In this document: piece by piece, positions 25,579 through 34,779 of the stretch
How positions within the stretch are numbered: position 1 is the first letter of the stretch
Layout: the number at the start of each line of letters is the position of its first letter
Assembly (NCBI RefSeq): GCF_046845755.1
Contig: NZ_CP177357.1
Location: 1,860,001 to 1,924,000 of the forward strand
DNA: 64,000 nt
Source: Rubrivirga sp046845755
GTDB lineage: Bacteria; Bacteroidota; Rhodothermia; Rhodothermales; Rubricoccaceae
Direction of reading: 5' to 3'
Made by a program: the position numbers and the translations under genes
The notes under the pieces: generated by a model
The model's input: the letters and a program-made list of their open reading frames with translations, nothing else
Told to the model about the DNA's origin: nothing
The model's database searches: none

Positions 25579-26918
25579 GCCTCGGTGAGCAGGCCGGCCT
25601 CCGCCAGCCGGTCGGCGGCGGCGCGGACGGCGGCGAAGGGGAGCCCGGAGCGCTCGGCGATGGCGACGAGGGAGTGCGCGCCGTCAGCGAGGTTCAAGAC
25701 CCACAGCGCGGCCTGCTGCGCGTCGGGCCCGTTCGGCAGGCCCCCGAGGCTAGCGTAGAGCCCGCGCCGGCCGAGCTGCGGCTCGCCGTAGGGCTGCGTG
25801 TTTCGGAAGACGCCGTCGCCGTCGAGCGTCCGGACGACGGCCTCGAGCGCGTCGAGCGACGCCGCCAGCGACTCGGGCGTCACCAAGTCGAGACTGTCGC
25901 CGGAAGTGTGGTACTCGGGGTACTCGCCGTGCGCCGTGCGCGTCAGGCGGCCGACGGGGAGCGCGAAGCCGGGGCTGTTGTACTGGCGCTCGTCGTAGCC
26001 CGTCGGCTCGAACGGGCGGACCTCGACGTCGTGCCCCAGGTCGCGGAGCGCCAGCGGGACGGCGCGGTCGACGGGCGCGGGCGGGCCGACGAGGGCGGCC
26101 CGAGTCTGCTTGTAGGTGAAGCCGCCCCGGTCGCCCAGGTTCGCCAGCACCAGCCCGTGGCGGATGCGCGCGACGGCGGCGTGGTTGCGGTCGAGCCAGG
26201 CGATGGCGCCGACGGTCCCGGGCGCGAACACGAAGCGGACCGTGTGGCGCGGGGGCGGCCCGTCGAGCAGGCGCCGCGCCAGCATCGTGGCGACCGCGAT
26301 CGACGACGCGTTGTCGTTCGCCAGCGCCGGGTGGCAGGCGTGCGCCGAGAGCAGGATCTCGGCGTCGGTCTCGCCCGGCACGACGACCTCGCCGTACGTC
26401 AGGCTCCCGTCGACGTGCTCGGCGTCGATGACCACGTCGAGTTCCCCACCCTCGCCGATCTCGGCCGCGAGCGCGTCGAGGCGGTCGTGCGCCAAGCAGA
26501 AGCCCCACGTCGGCGCGTAGTACGAGGTGCGGTATGGGATGAGCTCGGGCTGTTCGGGCAGCGTGTGGAGGCGATCACGGAGCGCCCACAGCGGCATCCG
26601 GTCGCGCGCGGCGACGCTGTACTGGACGAGCGCGAGCGGGCTCTCGGCCCAGTCCACGATCCGCCGCCCCTCGTGCTCGATGTAGGCCTCGCGCACGCGC
26701 CACTCTTTGGGAACGGTCCAGTCCAGAACGGGGGTGCCGGTCGGGACCTCGGAGATCCGGAGCGGCACGCGCTCGCCGATGGCGAGCAGGGTCTGGCGGA
26801 GCCCGTCGCCGGTGATGCAGCGGCGGAGCGGGAGGAGATCGGCGACGAACGCGTGGAGCGCCGCGCCGGGGTCGGCGGCGGTCTCGGGGCGGTCGGGGGG
26901 CGGCGCGAGCGTAGGCAC
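25575..26918 (-). CDS. DUF4910/DUF2172 aminopeptidase-like protein with winged-helix tail
   Basis: A 447-residue protein with an M28-like metallopeptidase core. HACHPALANDNASS (about 205-218) and the later YPEYHTSGDS supply candidate zinc ligands. A DUF2172-type subdomain is nested in the N-terminal half, and a winged-helix-like end follows (LVAIAERSGLPFAAVRAAADRL). This architecture recurs in surface-polysaccharide loci, where its substrate is unknown; amide or deacylase chemistry on a sugar is a reasonable guess. First gene of the six-gene cluster, divergent from the cold-shock gene. Confidence 0.85.
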   Translation of the reverse strand: MPTLAPPPDRPETAADPGAALHAFVADLLPLRRCITGDGLRQTLLAIGERVPLRISEVPTGTPVLDWTVPKEWRVREAYIEHEGRRIVDWAESPLALVQYSVAARDRMPLWALRDRLHTLPEQPELIPYRTSYYAPTWGFCLAHDRLDALAAEIGEGGELDVVIDAEHVDGSLTYGEVVVPGETDAEILLSAHACHPALANDNASSIAVATMLARRLLDGPPPRHTVRFVFAPGTVGAIAWLDRNHAAVARIRHGLVLANLGDRGGFTYKQTRAALVGPPAPVDRAVPLALRDLGHDVEVRPFEPTGYDERQYNSPGFALPVGRLTRTAHGEYPEYHTSGDSLDLVTPESLAASLDALEAVVRTLDGDGVFRNTQPYGEPQLGRRGLYASLGGLPNGPDAQQAALWVLNLADGAHSLVAIAERSGLPFAAVRAAADRLAEAGLLTEA

Positions 26919-27094
26919 AGGGCGTCGGGGGGACGCTTCGGGTATCGGCCCCTACGCCCTCACCGTAAGGGCATCTCCCCTTCGACAGGCCCTCGCCGAT
27001 GCTTCGCCGAGCCTCTACGGGTGCCCAGACACCACCCCGCCAATTGGCCCGTACTCTCCGGGCCTCGAAAACCGAACCCCAACCGGCCCAGACC

Positions 27095-27295
27095 ATGATC
27101 AAGGGTACCATCACGCAGTTCAACGCCCGCCGCGGCGTCGGCTTTGTGCGCCATGGCGAGAACGGCATCCCGTTCTCCGTCCGCAACGCGGTCGACCGCT
27201 CGTTCAGCGACGGCGACACCGTGCAGTTCACCGTCCGCGGTGGCCGGGCGGGCGTCGCCGCCCACAACGTCCGCCGCGTCCGCGCGACGAGCTAG
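27095..27295 (+). CDS. Cold-shock-domain protein
   Basis: A 66-residue OB-fold nucleic-acid chaperone. The N-terminal MIKGTITQFNARRGVGFV carries an RNP1-type motif (RGVGFV, residues 13-18). The usual RNP2 VFVH is replaced by IPFSV, and aromatic residues are fewer than in CspA. So it is a divergent member, but length and fold pattern fit. Free-standing gene ending in a strong intrinsic terminator. Confidence 0.85.
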   Translation: MIKGTITQFNARRGVGFVRHGENGIPFSVRNAVDRSFSDGDTVQFTVRGGRAGVAAHNVRRVRATS

Positions 27296-27315
27296 ACGGG
27301 TACGTCAGAACGGAG

Positions 27316-27355
27316 CCGGGGCCGGTCGCGCGGTGCGACCGGCCCCGGTTTTTTT
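27316..27355 (+). terminator. Intrinsic terminator of the cold-shock gene
   Basis: Perfect 14-bp GC stem (27316-27329 with 27335-27348), 5-nt loop GCGGT and a run of seven T (27349-27355). It is oriented for plus-strand transcription; there is no A-run on the other side, so it does not serve the minus-strand protease gene. Confidence 0.93.
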
Positions 27356-27371
27356 GTGTCCGGCCGCGCGG

Positions 27372-29840
27372 TTAGCGCACGACCGTCAGCCGCTGGGTGC
27401 GGACGCTCGCGCCCGCCTCGACGCGCACGAGGTAGACGCCCGCCGCGAGATCCGACACGTCGACGGCCACCTCGGCCGACTCGGCGACGGGCCCGTCGAA
27501 GACCGTGGCGACCGTCCGGCCCGTCGCGTCGACGAGCGTGGCGCGGACGTGCTGGGTGCCGGGCACGGCGAGCGCGAGCGCCGTCCGCGTGCCAGTGGGG
27601 TTTGGGCCCGAGAGCCGGGCCGTGAACGCGCCCGCCGGCCCGGCCTCGCCCGCGACCGCGCCCGACGACACAAACTGCAGGCTCCAGCGCTCCAGCCGGC
27701 CCGTGTCCTGGGCGGCCCCGTCGCAGACGCCGAGCGTCCACGTCCCGGCGGCGTCCTCGCCGATAAACGATGCCAGCGTCCCGACCGGCCCGCCCGGGGC
27801 GCCGCTCTCGGGCGCGCCGACCACGTCGTAGAACGGGGCGCCGACGTTGTGATTCCCGCTCGCGAACGAGCCCGGCGCGCCCTCGTCGCCGATCAGCACG
27901 TCGAGGTTGTCGGCATTCGAGCCGGAGCCGCCCGCCCCGACGCGCTCGATGAGCGAGACGGTTGTGCCCGCCGGGCTCGTGAGCCGGACGCGCAGGTCCC
28001 CGCGCCAGGTGTGCGTGATCCCGACGCCGACCGCGAGGTGCTCGATCACGAGCGGGCCCGTCACGTCGAGGGTCGAGCCGACGAACGATGAGCACCCGTT
28101 GTCCGGGATGGCCGTCCCGACGACGGCCTCGACGACCGTGTCCGGCGTCGGGAAGGCGAGGGTGGCGAACACACGCGCCTGGGCGGGCAGGTCCGGGAAG
28201 CCCGGGATGGCCGACGAGGCCGTGTTCGTGAGCGCCCCGGCCGCGAGGACGGTCGCCTCATACCGTATGGCCACCTCGCTCTCCGCCGGCACCGTGCCCG
28301 ACCACCGGACCACCCCGTCCGCGACGGACGGGACCCCGACCGACGCCGTGGGCGTGCCCGCCAGGGCGAGGGCGCTCGGGAGCGGGTTCGTGAACTCCGC
28401 CTGGATCGGCTGCGCGCTGAAGTTGACGACGGAGAACGTGAAGGCGACCCGATCCCCGACGGCCGCCTGGTCGACCGACGCGACGGCCCGCGTCATCGCT
28501 GGCTCAAAGTCCCGGCCATCGTGGGTCTCGGTGCCCGTCCCCAACGGGTCGAGCAGCGGAGCGAGCCCGTCCGCCATCGACCGCGCCAACCGGCCGTACC
28601 AGTCGGACTGGTCGTTGCCGCAGGCCGCTCCGCCTCCGTGGAGTTGACCGACGATCCGCCCCTCCGGGCTGAACAGCGCCGAGCCGGACGATCCGCCCTC
28701 GGTCGTCCCGAGGTCCCAGTCGATGACCCGGAGGTGCGTTCCCGTGGGGGACGCCACCGCCGACCCGTAGGTCGTGATCGTGAGCGGGTCGTTCTCAAAC
28801 GAGATGCGCTTTTCCTCCACGCCCGGGTGATGGATGCCGACCGCTGAGGTCGGGGCCTGGTCTCGCCGGTCCCACCCGCTGAGGTACACCCCGGCCCCCG
28901 TGACGAACGGGTCGTCGAGCTCCAGCAGGGACCAGTCCGAGGCCGCGTTCGCGCCGACCTCGCGGGCGCCCGTGTTGAACTGGTAGCGGGGGCCGTTGCC
29001 CGCGCTCCCGCTCTCTGCCGACCCCGGCGTCCGGCATCGCGTGTTCTGGTAGTTCCAGTACACGACGACCGCGGCCCCATTGCTCGGGCCGATCCCGCAA
29101 TGCTCCGCCGTCAGAAACAGCGGGCGGTCGTCCTCGGCCGTCGTGTTCACCGCCGTCCCGGAACAGTAGTCGACGCCGCCGACGGTGTAAGCCCCGACGG
29201 AGCGGATGAGGTCCCCGTAGGCGTCGCCCTGGGGACAGGCCACGTCGACGTTGCACGAGCCGGAGAGGCGGGCGCCGAGCGCGTCCTTCTCCTCGCGCGC
29301 GAGCAGCGTCGGGAGGAAGGCGTGGTTGGCCTGTGCGAGTTCGAGCTCGACCGCGAGCGGCGTCTTGCTCGGGGGCACGTTGAGCTCGATCACGGCCCGG
29401 TCGCCGACGACGATCGGCGTCCACAGCTGGCCGTGCGCCTCGTTGTCGGCGGCCGTGAACGGGCGGTACTCCGGGGCCTGGCCCGGCGCGTAGATCCACA
29501 AAGCCGCGCCGGGGGGAAGCCGGAAGCGGGAGAACCCAAAGCTCAGCGAGTACGCGGTCGGAGACTCGACGACGAGGCGCCAGACCCGCGTGCCGTCGCC
29601 CGCCACCGTCCACGTGCCGTGTGTCTGCGGGGTGACGGCCACGTCGACGGGCTCGGCAAAGCGGACGGGGGCCGGCCCCCCGGTCCGGGCGGCCCTGGCA
29701 GTCGCCGCGAGCGCGTCGTTGCTGGCGACCGCCAGCGACAGCACCTCGACCGGTGTGGCCTCCGCGAGCCGGTGGCTGGCGGGCTGGGCCGAGGCGGAGA
29801 GGGCAAACAGCAGCCCGAGGGCGAGGACGGCGAGGCGCAT
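27372..29840 (-). CDS. Secreted trypsin-like protease with P-domain and T9SS sorting domain
   Basis: An 822-residue exported serine protease. Signal peptide MRLAVLALGLLFALSASAQ, then a propeptide-like region to about 190. An S1 domain related to lysyl endopeptidases follows, with His247 (TAEHCG), Asp302 (SDWSLLELDD) and Ser385 (GGSSGSALF) and several Cys. Then come a DUF11-like repeat (about 435-560), a proprotein-convertase P-domain (about 590-725) and a C-terminal type IX sorting domain ending LAAGVYLVRVEAG...VVR. The latter implies export by PorSS/T9SS and surface release. ATG 29840 fits the signal peptide. Confidence 0.92.
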   Translation of the reverse strand: MRLAVLALGLLFALSASAQPASHRLAEATPVEVLSLAVASNDALAATARAARTGGPAPVRFAEPVDVAVTPQTHGTWTVAGDGTRVWRLVVESPTAYSLSFGFSRFRLPPGAALWIYAPGQAPEYRPFTAADNEAHGQLWTPIVVGDRAVIELNVPPSKTPLAVELELAQANHAFLPTLLAREEKDALGARLSGSCNVDVACPQGDAYGDLIRSVGAYTVGGVDYCSGTAVNTTAEDDRPLFLTAEHCGIGPSNGAAVVVYWNYQNTRCRTPGSAESGSAGNGPRYQFNTGAREVGANAASDWSLLELDDPFVTGAGVYLSGWDRRDQAPTSAVGIHHPGVEEKRISFENDPLTITTYGSAVASPTGTHLRVIDWDLGTTEGGSSGSALFSPEGRIVGQLHGGGAACGNDQSDWYGRLARSMADGLAPLLDPLGTGTETHDGRDFEPAMTRAVASVDQAAVGDRVAFTFSVVNFSAQPIQAEFTNPLPSALALAGTPTASVGVPSVADGVVRWSGTVPAESEVAIRYEATVLAAGALTNTASSAIPGFPDLPAQARVFATLAFPTPDTVVEAVVGTAIPDNGCSSFVGSTLDVTGPLVIEHLAVGVGITHTWRGDLRVRLTSPAGTTVSLIERVGAGGSGSNADNLDVLIGDEGAPGSFASGNHNVGAPFYDVVGAPESGAPGGPVGTLASFIGEDAAGTWTLGVCDGAAQDTGRLERWSLQFVSSGAVAGEAGPAGAFTARLSGPNPTGTRTALALAVPGTQHVRATLVDATGRTVATVFDGPVAESAEVAVDVSDLAAGVYLVRVEAGASVRTQRLTVVR

Positions 29841-29902
29841 GTCGGCTCGGGGCACGGCCCCGCGTGGTGGAGCCCCACGCTACGACCGATTCGCCATCGA
29901 AA

Positions 29903-30577
29903 TCAGTCCTCCTCGATCCAGACGCTGACCTCGTCGAGCGGCTTGCGCTGGAGGTCCGGGACGGTCGCGCCCGGGGCGACGTGGCCGACGGGGAAAAGGA
30001 TGAACGGGGCTTCGTTGTCCGGGCGCCCGAGCAGGTCGCGCAGGAAGCGCATCGGCGACGGGGTGTGCGTCAGCGTCGCCAGCCCGGCGTGGTGGAGCGC
30101 GGCGATAAAGAGGCCGGCAGCGATCCCGCAGCTCTCCTGCACGTAGTAGTGCTTGCGCTTGGTGCCGTCGGGCCGGACGCCAGAGCGCTGGGCGAACAGC
30201 ACGACGATCCAGGGCGCGGTCTCCAGAAACGGCTTGCGCCAGTCGGTCCCGATGGGCGCGAGCGCCTCCAGCCACTCGTCCGACATGCGGCCGTCGTAGC
30301 CGGCGCGCTCCTCGGCCTCGGCGGCGTGGCGGATCTGGCGCTTCATCTCGGGGTCCGAAACGGCCACGAACGTCCACGGCTCCATGTGGGCGCCGCTGGG
30401 CGCCGTGCCGGCGGCGGCGATGGCCGCCTCGATGGCCGCGCGCGGGACCGGCCGGTCGGTAAAAAAGCGGACCGAGCGGCGCGTGTCGACCGCCTCGTAG
30501 AACGCTTGCGCTCGGGCGACGATCTCGTCGTCAGAGCGCTCGGCGACGGCGTAGGGAACGTGAGGGAAGTCGGACAC
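29903..30577 (-). CDS. Iodotyrosine-deiodinase-like nitroreductase
   Basis: A 224-residue FMN flavoprotein. Compared with vertebrate iodotyrosine deiodinase it shares GTAPSGAHMEPWTFV (57-71), TAPWIVVLF, HYYVQES and ATVPDLQRKPL. Crucially the substrate-lid triad is kept with the same spacing: Glu90, Tyr94 and Lys115 (E to Y 4, Y to K 21 residues). Bacterial IYDs reductively dehalogenate halotyrosines. GTG start at 30577. Single gene between the protease and a lipoprotein. Confidence 0.9.
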   Translation of the reverse strand: MSDFPHVPYAVAERSDDEIVARAQAFYEAVDTRRSVRFFTDRPVPRAAIEAAIAAAGTAPSGAHMEPWTFVAVSDPEMKRQIRHAAEAEERAGYDGRMSDEWLEALAPIGTDWRKPFLETAPWIVVLFAQRSGVRPDGTKRKHYYVQESCGIAAGLFIAALHHAGLATLTHTPSPMRFLRDLLGRPDNEAPFILFPVGHVAPGATVPDLQRKPLDEVSVWIEED

Positions 30578-30681
30578 AGGCGGCGGAGGCGACGGTCGGG
30601 TGGCGCCAGCGCGCCGGGCGGACCGTCAACCTACGCCGCCTGGGGAGGGCCGGCCGCCCACCGCCCCTCCCTGCCACTCGG

Positions 30682-31584
30682 CTAGCGGCCCGTGTTCACG
30701 TAGCGGATGCACTGGCCCTGGTTACGGAACGTGCTCCCGTCGGCCCGCCGGAGGTCTTGCCACCCGCCCTTCTTGCAGTCGTCCTTGTCGGTCGCCACGC
30801 GGTACGGCTCGAAGTCCCAGGTCGTCGTGCCGGCGGCGGTGCCGAACACGAAGGCGTCGAGGTTCTCCGAGTAGCCGCTCGCGTAGGGCTCGCCGACCCG
30901 CAGGCCCATCCACGAGTCCGTGGTGCGGACGGCCAACGCCGGGAACGAGCTGACCAAGTCGGCCCACGTCCGATACTGGCTCGTGTTGCCGTCGGGCCAC
31001 ATGCTCCCGCTGCTGAAGTAGCCCGACCACGTCCAGAGCGCGGCGCCGCCGTCGAAGGCGTCCCACTCCTGCCAGGTGTCTTGGAGGACCGTCCCGTTCA
31101 CCTTGGGAACGTAGACGAGGCGCCGCTGCCACGTGTCGGACCCGTCGAAGTCGACGTTGAAGTTGAGGTACGCCGACCGATCCGCCGCGCCGCCGTTGCC
31201 GGCCGACGGGTTGTAGGTCGAGAACCGGAGGTCGGTGACGTCGGCCAGGGCGGTGCCGCTGAACTGGTATGTGGCCAGGTTGCGGCGCTGCGTCCCGGAC
31301 ACCGAGATCTGGGCGCTGCCGACGCCCTCCGGCGGCGTGTCCGGCCCGACAGCCATCGTGCCAAGCGCCGGGTTGATCTGGTCGATCTCGTCGTCGTAGA
31401 AGAACCACTTGGTCGGGTCCGCGATCACGTCCGCAACGCTGGTCGCCATGTCGGCTTCGGTGACGACGATCGTTGAGGCGCTCGCATCGGCGAGGACGGG
31501 GGCGGCGACGTCGTCCAGGGAGGCGGAGTCGCAGCCGGCGACCGCGAGGAGGGCACCCGCGCAGAGGAGGGAGAAAAGTCTCAT
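30682..31584 (-). CDS. Putative lipoprotein with C-terminal Cys motif
   Basis: A 300-residue exported protein with a lipobox (LLAVAGC, Cys18). The middle part is Ser/Thr/Gly- and Trp-rich and probably beta-sandwich (DLRFSTYNPSAGNGG, DTWQRRLVYVPKV), like carbohydrate-binding lipoproteins. The C terminus has the motif DCKKGGWQDLR, FRNQGQCI and YVNTGR, a short two-Cys module that recurs at the end of unrelated secreted proteins in several phyla. Function unknown. Single gene. Confidence 0.72.
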   Translation of the reverse strand: MRLFSLLCAGALLAVAGCDSASLDDVAAPVLADASASTIVVTEADMATSVADVIADPTKWFFYDDEIDQINPALGTMAVGPDTPPEGVGSAQISVSGTQRRNLATYQFSGTALADVTDLRFSTYNPSAGNGGAADRSAYLNFNVDFDGSDTWQRRLVYVPKVNGTVLQDTWQEWDAFDGGAALWTWSGYFSSGSMWPDGNTSQYRTWADLVSSFPALAVRTTDSWMGLRVGEPYASGYSENLDAFVFGTAAGTTTWDFEPYRVATDKDDCKKGGWQDLRRADGSTFRNQGQCIRYVNTGR

Positions 31585-31738
31585 GGGGAAGGAGGAATGT
31601 GAGCACAGTCCCGGGCACGCCTCGGCCTACTGCCGACCGCTCGGCATCGCGCACCGAAGGGCCCGGGCCGCCAGAGTAGCGCCCCGGCCCCGTTGGTCGG
31701 TTTCCCACCGGCCCCGCTCCCACTCCGACGCCGCCTCG

Positions 31739-33247
31739 CTACGGGTGCAGGCGACCGAGCAGGCGCGGGAAGAACCCCGTCTCGCGGACGTGGGGCAGGC
31801 CACAGACGTAGGCGACCGTCCGCTCCAATCCCAACCCAAACCCCGCATGAGGTACGCTCCCAAACCGTCTGAGGTCAAAGTACCAGTCGAACGCCGACTC
31901 GGGGAGCCCGTGCGCGGCCACCTGCTCGCGCAGGAACGCGAGGTCGGTCGCCCGCTCGCCACCGCCGACGATCTCGCCGTAGCCCTCGGGCGCGAGGACG
32001 TCCATGCCGAGCGCGAGCCGGTCGTCGTTGGGGTCGCGCTTCATGTAGAACGCCTTGATGGCCGCCGGGTAGCGGTGGACGATGACGGGCGTGTCGAAGT
32101 GCTTCGTGAGCACGGTCTCGTCGGACGCGCCGAAGTCGGCGCCCCACTCGAAGGTGCGGGCGCTCTCCTTCCAGGTCGGGATGTTGCGCAGGCCCTCCGC
32201 GATCTCGTCGAGACGGACGTTGATGGCGATCTCGCGGGCGTCGATCCGGCGCTTCTCGCCCTTTTTGGCCTGGCCGTAGCTGGCGCGGTTCGCGGCCTTC
32301 TCCTCCTCCAGATCGCGCTGCTCGTCTTCGAGCCCTTCCTGCTCGGCGTCGAGCAGGGTCTGCGTCGCGTCGCCGGTCAGGAGATCGACCGCGTCGGAGT
32401 AGCTGAGGCGGGGGAACGGCGTCGCCCGAGCGGCCTCCAGCTTGCCGGTGTCGCGCTCCAGAATCGCCAGCTCGTCGCGGCAGTCGGCGAGCACGGCGTC
32501 GAGGATCGCTGCGAGCAGCTCCTCGGCGACCTCCATGTTCATGTCGAGGTCGTAGAAGGCCATCTCGGGCTCGATCATCCAGAACTCGGTGAGGTGCCGC
32601 CGGGTCTTGGACTTCTCGGCGCGGAACGTCGGGCCGAACGTGTAGATCTTGCCGTGCGCCATCGCCATGGCCTCGCCGTGGAGCTGGCCGCTCTGGGTGA
32701 GGTAGGCCGGCTCGCCGAAGTAGTCGAGCTCGAACAGCGTCGACGTGCCCTCGACGGCGTTGCCGGTCAGGATCGGCGGGTCCGCCAAGAGGTAGCCCTC
32801 GCCCTGGAAGTAGGCGTGGACGGCCGTGATGATCCGGTTGCGGACCCGCATGATGGCCCACTGGCGGCGGCTCCGGATCCACAGGTGCCGGCGGTCCATC
32901 AGGAACTCGACGCCGTGGTCCTTGGGCGTGATCGGGTACGGCTCGGCTATCGCGATGACCTCGACCGAGTCGGCCTGGATCTCGACGCCGCCGGTCTGCC
33001 GGTCGTCCGCCTTGGCGGTGCCGACGACGCGGAACGCGCTCTCCTGCGTCAGCGACGACGCGGCCTCCCACGACGCCGCATCCACGTGGCCCTCGTTGAC
33101 GACGACCTGGACGATGCCGGACCCGTCGCGGAGCTCGAGAAAGCGCAGCCCCTTCGAGCCCCGGCCGTTGTAGAGCCACCCGTTGACGGTGACGGTCTCG
33201 CCGACATGGTCGGGCAGGGCGTGGACGCGGGTGAACGGCTCGGTCAT
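31739..33247 (-). CDS. asnS: Asparaginyl-tRNA synthetase
   Basis: Charges tRNA-Asn. A 502-residue class II synthetase: N-terminal OB anticodon-binding domain (about 15-105), then motifs 1-3, with TFRAEKSKTRRHLTEFWMIE (motif 2 region, 207-226) and GFGLGLERTV near the end (motif 3). Residues about 291-365 are a highly charged, Glu/Lys-rich insertion between motifs 2 and 3 (EDEQRDLEEEK, KKGEKRRIDARE), absent from the about 466-residue E. coli enzyme. ATG 33247 follows a -7-like element at 33269. Single gene. Confidence 0.95.
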   Translation of the reverse strand: MTEPFTRVHALPDHVGETVTVNGWLYNGRGSKGLRFLELRDGSGIVQVVVNEGHVDAASWEAASSLTQESAFRVVGTAKADDRQTGGVEIQADSVEVIAIAEPYPITPKDHGVEFLMDRRHLWIRSRRQWAIMRVRNRIITAVHAYFQGEGYLLADPPILTGNAVEGTSTLFELDYFGEPAYLTQSGQLHGEAMAMAHGKIYTFGPTFRAEKSKTRRHLTEFWMIEPEMAFYDLDMNMEVAEELLAAILDAVLADCRDELAILERDTGKLEAARATPFPRLSYSDAVDLLTGDATQTLLDAEQEGLEDEQRDLEEEKAANRASYGQAKKGEKRRIDAREIAINVRLDEIAEGLRNIPTWKESARTFEWGADFGASDETVLTKHFDTPVIVHRYPAAIKAFYMKRDPNDDRLALGMDVLAPEGYGEIVGGGERATDLAFLREQVAAHGLPESAFDWYFDLRRFGSVPHAGFGLGLERTVAYVCGLPHVRETGFFPRLLGRLHP

Positions 33248-33268
33248 GGCAGGATGTGGGGGGCTTGC

Positions 33269-33276
33269 GCAAGCTA
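33269..33276 (-). promoter_or_regulatory. TAGCTTGC -7-like element for asnS
   Basis: Reverse-strand perfect copy, preceded (in transcription direction) by GGGCCGG, 21 bp before the asnS ATG. Same arrangement as at 8997 and 40743. Confidence 0.4.
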
Positions 33277-33290
33277 CCGGCCCGGGCTGG

Positions 33291-33318
33291 GGGAACGGGG
33301 AATGAGGAATGAGGAACG
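33291..33318. repeat. Four tandem 7-bp units (RGGAAYG)
   Basis: GGGAACG, GGGAATG, AGGAATG and AGGAACG in register, 44 bp upstream of the asnS start. The same unit family occurs inverted at 63226-63246. Confidence 0.8.
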
Positions 33319-33495
33319 GGCAGAGCGCCGGGCTGATGGGGGATCGACTCCGTTGGGCATGACGTGCCGCACTCACCGATTGACGTGGCGCGCACGTCGA
33401 TGGATAGCGTCCCCGTCCGCCTCGGCGCCGAGGCAGAAAGCAGCCGGGATCCCGGCGCGCCGGGGCGGGTGCACCCCTCCCCTCCCCGAGCGCCT

Positions 33496-34779
33496 GTGCC
33501 GAGCCGGTTCACCCTGTTCAACGACCCCGTCCACGGCTTCGTAACGGTCCCCAAGGGGCTGATCCTGTCGCTCGTCGAGACGCCCGAGGTGCAGCGCTTG
33601 CGGCGGATCCGCCAGCTGGGGCTGGGCTTCTTGGTCTTCCCCGGCGCCGTCCACACCCGGTTCGAGCACGGGATCGGCGCGATGGCGCTGATGGACGAGG
33701 CGCTCGACACGCTGCGCGAGAAGGGGACGGTGATGGCGACCGACGAGGTCGAGGGCGCGCTCGCGGCGGCACTCCTCCACGATGTCGGCCACGGGCCGTT
33801 CTCACACACGCTGGAGCACCAGCTGCTCGCGCCGGGCTCGCGTCCGTTCCGCCACGAGCAGCTCAGCCGCGCGCTGATGGCCCGGGTCGACCGGCGCATG
33901 GGCGGCGCGCTGGCGACCGCGCTCGCGATCTTCGACGGGACCTACGACCGGCCGTTTTTCCACAGCCTGGTCGCCAGCCAGCTCGACATGGACCGGCTGG
34001 ACTACCTCCGGCGCGACTCGTTCTACACGGGCGTCGCCGAGGGCGTCGTCGGGGTCGACCGGGTGATCAAGACGATGCGCGTCCACGACGGGCGGCTAGT
34101 GGTCGAGTCGAAGGGCGCGTACGCGGTCGAGAACGTGCTGCTGAGCCGGCGGCTGATGTACTGGCAGGTGTACCTCCACAAGACCGTCCTGGCGGCCGAC
34201 CACGTCCTGCGCGCGGCGTTCGCGCGCGCCCGCGCCCGGTGGGGCACGGACCCGGCGCTCGCAGCGACGGCGCCCAGCCTGTCGTTCTTCCTGAGCGGCG
34301 CCGCGGCGGCCGACGACCTCGACCCGGCCAGCGACGGCCACGACGCCCTGCTCGACGCCTTCACGGCGCTCGACGACACCGACGTGCTGTACAGTTTGAA
34401 GCGCTGGGCCGGCTCCGACGACCGCATCTTGGCGGACCTCGCGCAGCGGTTTGTCGACCGCCGCCTGTTCCGCACGACGCCGCTCGACGCGCCCGCGACG
34501 CCCGACCAACTCGCCGACTGGCGCGAGCGGACGGCGACGTGGCTGGTGTCCGAGGGTCTGTCGTCGCCGCACGACGCGGCCCGCGACGCCGCGCTGTACG
34601 TCTCCGAGGGGTCGGCCCGGCTGGCGGCGTACCGCGCCGACGGCGAGGCGATCTGCGTGCTGGAGCGCGACGGGACGGTCCGCGAACTCAGCGAGTCGGC
34701 CGACGCCCCGACGGCGTTTTCGCTCGCGGCCCGGCGCGAGCGGGCCTTCGTGTGCCTGCCCAAGGCCATCGACCCGTGA
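33496..34779 (+). CDS. HD-domain phosphohydrolase (dNTPase-like)
   Basis: A 427-residue HD-superfamily hydrolase of the dGTPase-like group. It begins with FNDPVHGFVTVPKG, then RLRRIRQLG and the metal ligands His in RFEHGIGAM and the HD pair His95-Asp96 in LLHDVGHGPFSH; QLDMDRLDYLRRDS adds the distal Asp. Related proteins hydrolyse (d)NTPs or are annotated as HD phosphohydrolases. GTG 33496 gives the family's start. The HDAC-like gene starts inside its stop codon, so the two are coupled. Confidence 0.9.
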   Translation: MPSRFTLFNDPVHGFVTVPKGLILSLVETPEVQRLRRIRQLGLGFLVFPGAVHTRFEHGIGAMALMDEALDTLREKGTVMATDEVEGALAAALLHDVGHGPFSHTLEHQLLAPGSRPFRHEQLSRALMARVDRRMGGALATALAIFDGTYDRPFFHSLVASQLDMDRLDYLRRDSFYTGVAEGVVGVDRVIKTMRVHDGRLVVESKGAYAVENVLLSRRLMYWQVYLHKTVLAADHVLRAAFARARARWGTDPALAATAPSLSFFLSGAAAADDLDPASDGHDALLDAFTALDDTDVLYSLKRWAGSDDRILADLAQRFVDRRLFRTTPLDAPATPDQLADWRERTATWLVSEGLSSPHDAARDAALYVSEGSARLAAYRADGEAICVLERDGTVRELSESADAPTAFSLAARRERAFVCLPKAIDP

